Below are positions 8,249-12,032 of a stretch of 25,075 bases of DNA, in pieces. The stretch covers positions 1 to 25,075 of IMG/VR virus record IMGVR_UViG_3300025101_000170; one strand, given 5' to 3'. The translations under genes and the position numbers were made by a program. How positions within the stretch are numbered: the first letter of the stretch is position 1; every line of letters begins with the position of its first letter. This DNA is from a virus. Below the pieces are notes generated by a model. That model did not search any database and had not been told where the DNA came from. It was given only the letters and a program-made list of their open reading frames with translations.

Positions 8249-8261
8249 ATTCCTCCTCCTT
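8249..8261 (+). promoter_or_regulatory. Anti-Shine-Dalgarno-like stretch upstream of the ribozyme operon
   Basis: The stretch ATTCCTCCTCCTT can pair over 7-8 bp with the AAGGAGGAA ribosome sites of the downstream genes, and its CCUCCUUA resembles the 3' end of 16S rRNA. It lies about 100 nt before the first gene and before the putative first ribozyme cut at 8311/8312. If transcribed it could mask ribosome sites until cleavage separates it. This is inference from complementarity only. Confidence 0.35.
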
Positions 8262-8268
8262 AATTGGT

Positions 8269-8298
8269 GGGGTTATTTTGTATATTCATTATAACCCC
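8269..8298 (+). repeat. 8-bp hairpin in the leader before the first array gene
   Basis: GGGGTTAT near 8269-8276 pairs with ATAACCCC near 8291-8298 around an A/T-rich loop of about 14 nt. No T-run follows. It lies between the anti-Shine-Dalgarno-like stretch and the divergent ribozyme, so it is probably part of the leader RNA fold or an operator. Confidence 0.45.
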
Positions 8299-8307
8299 CT
8301 GTATGTA

Positions 8308-8353
8308 CGTTTTACGGTGTAACCGTAACTGATGATTACAAAAGTATGAAACG
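8308..8353 (+). ncRNA. Divergent, permuted (type III-like) hammerhead ribozyme candidate, HHR1
   Basis: Stem I is a perfect 7-bp hairpin, TTACGGT (8312-8318) with ACCGTAA (8322-8328), directly followed by the exact core CTGATGA (8329-8335). GAAA lies at 8348-8351. Stem III is short: C8308-G8353, G8309-C8352, T8310-A8351. This places the cut after T8311 (GUU triplet). Stem II is weak: three pairs (8337-8339 with 8344-8346) and a U-U mismatch where G-C is usual. Its place just before the AGGAGG of the first gene matches the other ribozymes, but it may be slow, degenerate or inactive. Confidence 0.45.
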
Positions 8354-8371
8354 GCAACAAAGGAGGAAAAA

Positions 8372-8650
8372 ATGCAAAAAATAAATTTAAGTGAAGTTAC
8401 AGTATTTAAAACAATTAACAAAAACGGACACAAATTAAATAATTGGTTTGTAGATGTAAACGGTGAAAAAGTACATTCAACCTTAATGAGTGAATTTTTT
8501 TATTTATTAACAAAAGAAGGCGTTGAGTTGGTTGACGATTTAAATGTTTACGAAAATATAAATGTAATTAATATTGCAGAAGGTGATTTTGAACATATTA
8601 TTATTAGTAGACTGGAAATGCACAAAACATACGAAATAGAAGGCGCATAA
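8372..8650 (+). CDS. Array gene 1: small protein of unknown function
   Basis: A 92-aa soluble, acidic protein (pattern VTVFKTINKNGHKLNNWFVD, then EFFYLLTKEGVELVDDL). The N-terminal half looks like a beta-hairpin followed by a helix. No Cys cluster, membrane segment or known catalytic motif is visible. The strong ribosome site AAAGGAGG lies 7 nt before the ATG. The stop codon directly abuts the first base of HHR2, with zero spacing. Small early phage proteins of this kind often act on host targets, but nothing here shows which. Confidence 0.72.
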   Translation: MQKINLSEVTVFKTINKNGHKLNNWFVDVNGEKVHSTLMSEFFYLLTKEGVELVDDLNVYENINVINIAEGDFEHIIISRLEMHKTYEIEGA

Positions 8651-8766
8651 GTAATACTGATGAGGTTTTAGTAACCGAAACGGTGTTGGGTATTTGATGT
8701 AGACTAAGACTGGGGCGTACGAACCCACGAGCAACAAAAACACATTTAACCAATACCGTATATTAC
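8651..8766 (+). ncRNA. Type I hammerhead ribozyme HHR2 with enlarged stem III
   Basis: Stem I: GTAATA (8651-8656) pairs with TATTAC (8761-8766). Core CTGATGA is at 8657-8663. Stem II GGTT/AACC (8664-8667, 8673-8676) has a 5-nt loop. GAAA is at 8677-8680. Stem III pairs 8680-8689 with 8750-8759, 10 bp including one G-U. The predicted cut is after A8760 (GUA triplet). Unlike the other copies, stem III is capped by about 60 nt that may hold further structure. The ribosome site of the next gene starts 5 nt after the ribozyme. Confidence 0.9.
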
Positions 8767-8781
8767 AAAAAGGAGGAAAAT

Positions 8782-9090
8782 ATGAGATCATATCCAATAT
8801 GGTGCGTTGTAGATGCGCCAAATTATAACAGTTCTAAATCATACGGAACAAGAGAATATACTACTACCGATATTAAAATTGGTACTAGTGCGAGTAATTC
8901 TTTTGATTTTGTTAAAACAGAAACTAAAAAAACTGTTTTTAGATGTGAAACAACTGAAACTGAATATGTAAAATATGAGTTTTTGGTTGATGATGTAGTT
9001 ATTAAAACTGCATTATATAACCCAAAAAATCGTAAAGTTGAAATATTACAGTTGACTTCGGTAGGAAGTAGACAACAATATAGACTATAG
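8782..9090 (+). CDS. Array gene 2: small beta-rich protein of unknown function
   Basis: A 102-aa protein rich in Thr, Tyr, Glu and Val (MRSYPIWCVVDAPNYNSSKS start; repeated ETETK/TTETE stretches). It probably forms a small beta barrel or sandwich. The centre (KKTVFRCETTETEYVKYEF) alternates polar and hydrophobic residues as in beta strands. AGGAGG lies 6 nt before the ATG. The last base of the TAG stop is also the first base of HHR3. No family is recognised. Confidence 0.72.
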   Translation: MRSYPIWCVVDAPNYNSSKSYGTREYTTTDIKIGTSASNSFDFVKTETKKTVFRCETTETEYVKYEFLVDDVVIKTALYNPKNRKVEILQLTSVGSRQQYRL

Positions 9091-9146
9091 TAATACTGAC
9101 GAGGATTTAATATCCGAAACACCCAATTTATTTGGGTGTATATTAC
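9090..9146 (+). ncRNA. Type I hammerhead ribozyme HHR3
   Basis: Stem I: GTAATA (9090-9095) with TATTAC (9141-9146). Core CTGACGA at 9096-9102 carries the allowed variable base. Stem II GGAT/ATCC (9103-9106, 9112-9115) has loop TTAAT. GAAA is at 9116-9119. Stem III is C9120-G9138 plus ACCCAA with TTGGGT. The predicted cut is after A9140 (GUA). It overlaps the stop of the previous gene by one base and ends 4 nt before AGGAGG of the next. Confidence 0.93.
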
Positions 9147-9163
9147 AACAGGAGGAAAATAAA

Positions 9164-9382
9164 ATGTCAAAATTAAAAGTATATTATTTAGATGTTGATG
9201 TCGTACTTAGACTTCAAGTTGAAGTAAATGCACACAACAAAAAAGAGGCTAAAGAAAAAGCAGTAGAAGTTGCACGTGATACCTATTTCAACGAGTTTGT
9301 AAGCGCTAAAGCAGATAAAAACGAATATATAGAATGTGTAGGTAATTCTGATGAATTAGGTACATATGATAGAATTAGGTAA
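9164..9382 (+). CDS. Array gene 3: small protein with strand-helix fold
   Basis: A 72-aa protein starting MSKLKVYYLDVDVVLRLQVE, followed by an Ala/Glu/Lys-rich helix (NKKEAKEKAVEVARDTYF). A beta strand with the pattern V-x-V-x-A and then an EA-x-x-KA helix is seen in small phage proteins, and also in the 69-aa protein at 11823-12032 of this window. The function is unknown. AGGAGG lies 8 nt before the ATG and directly follows HHR3. Confidence 0.72.
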   Translation: MSKLKVYYLDVDVVLRLQVEVNAHNKKEAKEKAVEVARDTYFNEFVSAKADKNEYIECVGNSDELGTYDRIR

Positions 9383-9394
9383 TTCTAGACAAAA

Positions 9395-9451
9395 GTAATA
9401 CTGATGAGGATTCAATATCCGAAACCCAATCTTATTGATTGGGTCTATTAC
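9395..9451 (+). ncRNA. Type I hammerhead ribozyme HHR4
   Basis: Stem I: GTAATA (9395-9400) with TATTAC (9446-9451). Core CTGATGA at 9401-9407. Stem II GGAT/ATCC has loop TCAAT. GAAA is at 9421-9424. Stem III CCCAATC/GATTGGG has a TTATT loop, closed by the A-U pair. The predicted cut is after C9445 (GUC, the most common natural triplet). AGGAGG follows within 4 nt. Confidence 0.94.
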
Positions 9452-9467
9452 AATAGGAGGAAATATA

Positions 9468-9683
9468 ATGACTTGCGAAAACAAAGTAATTCAAGTTATA
9501 GAAAAAGGTTATGACGTAAAAGAGGTTCAAGTGCCTTGTGGTAGCACAAGTATTCACGGAGACCGCTTATTATGTGATAAATGCTTGAACAATAAAAAAT
9601 TACAAAAACAACTTCAACAACAAGACCGAAACCAAAAAGCAGATGATGATTGGTTGAGTTCTAGTAATTGGGGTGAAATGTAA
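9468..9683 (+). CDS. Array gene 4: small Cys-containing (zinc-ribbon-like) protein
   Basis: A 71-aa protein. PCG at 23-25 and CDKC at 36-39 give three or four potential metal ligands (Cys24, Cys36, Cys39 and perhaps His30), resembling half of a zinc ribbon. A Gln/Lys-rich helix and an acidic DDDW segment follow. The start at 9468 is chosen because AGGAGG lies 7 nt upstream; an in-frame start at 9435 would fall inside the ribozyme. DNA, RNA or protein binding is possible; the target is unknown. Confidence 0.72.
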   Translation: MTCENKVIQVIEKGYDVKEVQVPCGSTSIHGDRLLCDKCLNNKKLQKQLQQQDRNQKADDDWLSSSNWGEM

Positions 9684-9688
9684 ATAAA

Positions 9689-9745
9689 GTAATACTGATG
9701 AGGGTTAGATACCCGAAACCTAATCTTATTGATTAGGTCTATTAC
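9689..9745 (+). ncRNA. Type I hammerhead ribozyme HHR5
   Basis: Stem I: GTAATA (9689-9694) with TATTAC (9740-9745). Core CTGATGA at 9695-9701. Stem II GGGT/ACCC has loop TAGAT, a compensatory change relative to GGAT/ATCC in HHR4. GAAA is at 9714-9717. Stem III CCTAATC/GATTAGG also covaries with HHR4 at one pair (C-G to T-A) while keeping the TTATT loop. The predicted cut is after C9739 (GUC). Confidence 0.94.
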
Positions 9746-9762
9746 AAAAGGAGGAAAATAAT

Positions 9763-9981
9763 ATGAAAAGATATACTGTACACTCAAAAGATAAAGTTGT
9801 TAGAAAAATAACAGGTTGGGTCGCTGATTTTGGAGAAAATAGTGGCGTTGAAGGTATTGTTAAAAACGGAATACATGACATTAAATACAATGTTAATAAT
9901 GTATCTTTTATAGGTAAAAGCGCTAAACATTTAGCAAATTTTTTTAAAGATACTTATTCTTTCAAAATAACAGTTAAATAA
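9763..9981 (+). CDS. Array gene 5: small basic protein of unknown function
   Basis: A 72-aa, Lys-rich protein (MKRYTVHSKDKVVRKITGWV start; later KSAKHLANFFKDTYSFKI) with alternating short beta strands and one helix and no Cys. The basic charge would suit nucleic-acid binding, but no motif confirms it. AGGAGG lies 7 nt before the ATG. The TAA stop abuts the first base of HHR6 with no spacer. Confidence 0.72.
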   Translation: MKRYTVHSKDKVVRKITGWVADFGENSGVEGIVKNGIHDIKYNVNNVSFIGKSAKHLANFFKDTYSFKITVK

Positions 9982-10048
9982 GTAATACTGATGAGAGTTA
10001 AATACTCGAAACCCCTGAAAACATGAAACTCTTTCAGGGGTCTATTGC
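9982..10048 (+). ncRNA. Type I hammerhead ribozyme HHR6
   Basis: Stem I: GTAATA (9982-9987) with TATTGC (10043-10048), one G-U wobble. Core CTGATGA at 9988-9994. Stem II GAGT/ACTC, a new compensated pair set, has loop TAAAT. GAAA is at 10008-10011. Stem III is the longest of the compact copies: CCCCTGAAA with TTTCAGGGG, 9 bp. The predicted cut is after C10042 (GUC). AGGAGG begins 4 nt after the ribozyme. Confidence 0.93.
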
Positions 10049-10062
10049 AACAGGAGGAAAAT

Positions 10063-10428
10063 ATGAATACATTAACAATTTTAATTTTTGGTATAATAGA
10101 CAATCTTGTATTGTGTATAGCTTTCTATTTTACTTATCTTTGTTTAGAGGTATATATAGAAAAATACTTTAAAACCATAGTATCAGCCTTTTTGTTGGGA
10201 ATTATTTCTGCTGGATTATCAAATACTATTTCAGACGGATTAGGTTTCTTTTTACAAATGGAGTTTTATTTTGGTTTCGTGGTAATGCTAGGTTGTTTGT
10301 TGGGTATGTTGATAGTTCCGTTCATGGAATTTATTAAATATATAAAGAAAAAAAATAAAGAATGTAGATTACACCCTAAAATTCATATATGGGGCGAAAA
10401 AATAAAGAGTAAAACTGACGAGGATTAA
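10063..10428 (+). CDS. Array gene 6: small membrane protein with about three TM helices
   Basis: A 121-aa integral membrane protein. Hydrophobic segments cover about residues 3-25 (LTILIFGIIDNLVLCIAFYF), 40-60 and 68-90 (FGFVVMLGCLLGMLIVPFM). A basic cytoplasmic tail (KYIKKKNKE) and KSKTDED follow. The start at 10063 is set by AGGAGG 6 nt upstream; a TTG at 10045 would lie in ribozyme stem I. The last codons overlap HHR7, and the TAA stop falls in its loop II. A holin-like or superinfection-exclusion role is possible but unsupported. Confidence 0.72.
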   Translation: MNTLTILIFGIIDNLVLCIAFYFTYLCLEVYIEKYFKTIVSAFLLGIISAGLSNTISDGLGFFLQMEFYFGFVVMLGCLLGMLIVPFMEFIKYIKKKNKECRLHPKIHIWGEKIKSKTDED

Positions 10429-10458
10429 TTATCCGAAACGCCTTCGGGCGTCTTTTAC
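10409..10458 (+). ncRNA. Type I hammerhead ribozyme HHR7, overlapping the upstream coding end
   Basis: Stem I: GTAAAA (10409-10414) with TTTTAC (10453-10458), a compensated change from GTAATA/TATTAC. Core CTGACGA at 10415-10421. Stem II GGAT/ATCC has loop TAATT. GAAA is at 10435-10438. Stem III CGCC/GGCG has a UUCG tetraloop. The predicted cut is after C10452 (GUC). The core also encodes KTDED of the upstream membrane protein, whose stop lies in loop II, yet the cut falls after that stop. Confidence 0.93.
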
Positions 10459-10474
10459 AACAAAGGAGGTAAAC

Positions 10475-10765
10475 ATGAAACAATGCTTTGATGTAATGCG
10501 CAGAGATTATTGCAAAGAAAAAGATGTTGCTGGGTATTTTTATAGATATTTTCTAGTAAAAACATTTAGTAATGAAGATGACGCTAAATCTTACGCACAC
10601 AAATGTCATGATTATCCGTCAGGTAAAGTTAATTTACCAAACGATGATTATGAAAAAATAGGTAAAGTAAACGAGGTAAGCTCCAAAATAGAAAAACAAA
10701 CTGGAAACATTGTGTGTTCGGTTGGTTATTTAGTAGCAAAACCTCATCAACAATTAACATTTTAA
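10475..10765 (+). CDS. Array gene 7: small soluble protein of unknown function
   Basis: A 96-aa protein (MKQCFDVMRRDYCKEKDVAG start; FSNEDDAKSYAHKCHDYPSG). The first 50 residues resemble a strand-helix unit in which a sequence such as YFLVKTFSNEDDAKSYA packs as in small phage proteins that handle post-processing or binding tasks. The scattered Cys and His residues are not arranged as a zinc finger. AGGAGG lies 6 nt before the ATG. No ribozyme lies between this gene and the next; only 15 nt separate them. Confidence 0.7.
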   Translation: MKQCFDVMRRDYCKEKDVAGYFYRYFLVKTFSNEDDAKSYAHKCHDYPSGKVNLPNDDYEKIGKVNEVSSKIEKQTGNIVCSVGYLVAKPHQQLTF

Positions 10766-10780
10766 AACAAGAGGTAAAAC

Positions 10781-10993
10781 ATGAAATATGGATTAGTATA
10801 TATAAGCGAAACAACCGGTAGCATTTTGACAGCGTCAAGTGACACTTATGAGAACGAAGATGACACTATTGATTTGAAAAATGCTCAACAGAAATTGTAT
10901 CCGAAAAGACAATATATAGTAGTACCTATACCGTCTGTTTGGAAAACAGAAGATACAACTGATTGTCCGGTTTGCGAACAAACATTGAAATAA
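10781..10993 (+). CDS. Array gene 8: last gene of the ribozyme operon, CxxC near the C-terminus
   Basis: A 70-aa protein (MKYGLVYISETTGSILTASS) ending in CPVCEQTLK. The single CPVC pair could bind metal in a dimer or be redox-active. The first half resembles the strand-helix pattern of its neighbours (YISETT... NAQQKLYPKRQYIVVPIP). The ribosome site is a weaker AGAGG, unlike the AGGAGG of genes 1-7, and no ribozyme precedes it, so it is probably translated from the same final mRNA as gene 7. The operon terminator follows. Confidence 0.68.
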   Translation: MKYGLVYISETTGSILTASSDTYENEDDTIDLKNAQQKLYPKRQYIVVPIPSVWKTEDTTDCPVCEQTLK

Positions 10994-11017
10994 CTAGTTA
11001 AAACTAGTTTTTCCTCC

Positions 11018-11052
11018 CCCCTCATTATTAATTTAGTGAGGGGTTTTTTTTT
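11018..11052 (+). terminator. Intrinsic terminator of the ribozyme operon
   Basis: CCCCTCA (11018-11024) pairs with TGAGGGG (11037-11043), extendable to about 10 bp, and is followed by nine T residues (11044-11052). This is a classical rho-independent terminator for plus-strand transcription, lying exactly between the convergent operons. A smaller palindrome, AACTAGTT repeated at about 10992-11009, precedes it. Confidence 0.88.
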
Positions 11053-11613
11053 CTAAATTTTCATCTTATCTAATTTGTCTAACGCTGATATTTCTAAATT
11101 TTTAACGTAATCTAATATTTCTAAATATATTTTTTTAAATTTTAAGTAATCGTTAGTCTTCACTTTCAAAATATTTTTTCTTACATCATCTGTATAATTG
11201 AATATACCGTTTTTACAATGTGGACATGTGCTTATGTTGTTTAAATTTATTAAAAAACCAGTACCGGAACAAACAAAACATTTATCAACAGTAACCTCTA
11301 TAATTGCCATTTTTAATAATTTACCTATTTTTATAGGAGTTTTGTTCGTATAATGTACTTTGTTACGTTTTAGAATATTTTTGTTATCTAACAGCTCTAA
11401 TATTTCTTGTTTTATAATTTTGTAAAATTTACTATTTAAACCTTGTTCACTGTCCAAATATTTATTAATAACGAACATATATTCTGTTTCAGTTAAGCCA
11501 CTATATCCCATTAAAGTATTTACATCTTCAGATGTCATACAGTTATGTGATTGTCCGGTAACTTCTAATACAGGTGAGCTTGGCAACAATAATTTTAATA
11601 ATTCAACATTCAT
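11053..11613 (-). CDS. Putative Q-like antiterminator with four-Cys zinc finger
   Basis: A 186-aa protein. CFVCSGTG at 112-119 and CPHCKNG at 130-136 form a DnaJ-like CxxCxGxG...CxxCxxG zinc site. Helices with basic residues follow (DYLKFKKIYLEILDYVKNL). This arrangement, with the zinc finger after about 110 residues and a helical C-terminus, is what I know from phage antitermination proteins of the Q82 type, which load on RNA polymerase and switch on late genes. The family call is tentative; any small zinc-binding protein would look similar. It is the last gene of its operon. Confidence 0.5.
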   Translation of the reverse strand: MNVELLKLLLPSSPVLEVTGQSHNCMTSEDVNTLMGYSGLTETEYMFVINKYLDSEQGLNSKFYKIIKQEILELLDNKNILKRNKVHYTNKTPIKIGKLLKMAIIEVTVDKCFVCSGTGFLINLNNISTCPHCKNGIFNYTDDVRKNILKVKTNDYLKFKKIYLEILDYVKNLEISALDKLDKMKI

Positions 11614-11616
11614 AAA

Positions 11617-11826
11617 TCACCACGAATAAATTATTCCACTTCCTAGTATTATTATACCAACAACGTTAATAAAAATTATAGAGTAATCTTCCCATAAAAC
11701 GCCAACATAAACCCAACCCATAACGCCAACAAATTGAACATAAAGGTTTAAAGGGTATATATTTAAAGCTGTTAAACATAAACCACTTGAAAGTATTATT
11801 GAGCTCGTCCATTTTAATATATTCAT
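11617..11826 (-). CDS. Small membrane protein, two to three TM helices
   Basis: A 69-aa very hydrophobic protein with segments such as SSIILSSGLCLTALNIYPLN, FVGVMGWVYVGVLW and IIFINVVGIIILGSG. The start overlaps the stop of the upstream gene by 4 nt (ATGA type). It may be a holin-like or envelope-modifying protein; the sequence shows only that it is an integral membrane protein. Confidence 0.62.
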   Translation of the reverse strand: MNILKWTSSIILSSGLCLTALNIYPLNLYVQFVGVMGWVYVGVLWEDYSIIFINVVGIIILGSGIIYSW

Positions 11827-12032
11827 AATTCATATTTTGGGTCGTGATATAAGCCAACCTCTGGTTTTTTTTGTAATTTTCTTACTTTGACTTCTTTGTG
11901 TGTAAATGAAACAGTTTCAGGTAATCTTTCACTTTCTTTGACTACCTTGTTTATAGCATCTTTTTCTGATGTTGCCCCAACAGCGCCACTAAATACAACT
12001 GTTGCTCTATAACAATAATAATTTTTTTTCAA
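11823..12032 (-). CDS. Small strand-helix protein, similar in layout to array gene 3
   Basis: A 69-aa protein (MKKNYYCYRATVVFSGAVGA, then TSEKDAINKVVKESERLPET). A beta strand ending in V-x-A, followed by a helix with S-E-K-D-A-x-x-K-V, resembles array gene 3 at 9164-9382 and small phage proteins of the DpnD/PcfM-like type. ATGA overlaps occur at both ends. The function is unknown. Confidence 0.66.
   Translation of the reverse strand: MKKNYYCYRATVVFSGAVGATSEKDAINKVVKESERLPETVSFTHKEVKVRKLQKKPEVGLYHDPKYEL

Larger units (their letters stand above)
7241..8371. other. 1.1-kb A+T-rich non-coding control region
   Basis: No convincing gene is present on either strand. The region lies between the divergent terminase operon and the ribozyme operon. 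It contains a 17-nt direct repeat (7483-7499 and 7514-7530, ATATTATAATAAACTAA) and a 9-nt direct repeat TTATTCGCC (7316-7324 and 7346-7354). AACCCATAA occurs twice (7583-7591, 7646-7654), and ATAACCTTAT blocks occur in both orientations. There is also a 9-bp inverted repeat at 7756-7784 and several ATTAATTA palindromes. Such a region could hold a replication origin, packaging site or regulator sites; the sequence alone does not decide. Confidence 0.6.

Noticed and set aside
7241-8371. tRNA gene in the control region
   Set aside because: No cloverleaf with a T-loop-like GGTTCGAATCC block was found on either strand.
8782-9170. Long minus-strand open frames opposite the array genes (such as 8540-8821 and 8823-9170)
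   Set aside because: They are antisense shadows with no ribosome sites, while the plus-strand genes have perfect AGGAGG sites.
9435-9467. Upstream in-frame start for array gene 4
   Set aside because: It lies inside ribozyme stem III and would be separated by cleavage; the ATG at 9468 has AGGAGG at ideal spacing.
8651-10458. CRISPR array, because of regularly spaced similar blocks
   Set aside because: The repeats are not identical, spacers are coding genes of 200-370 nt, and the blocks fold as hammerheads; no cas genes are present.
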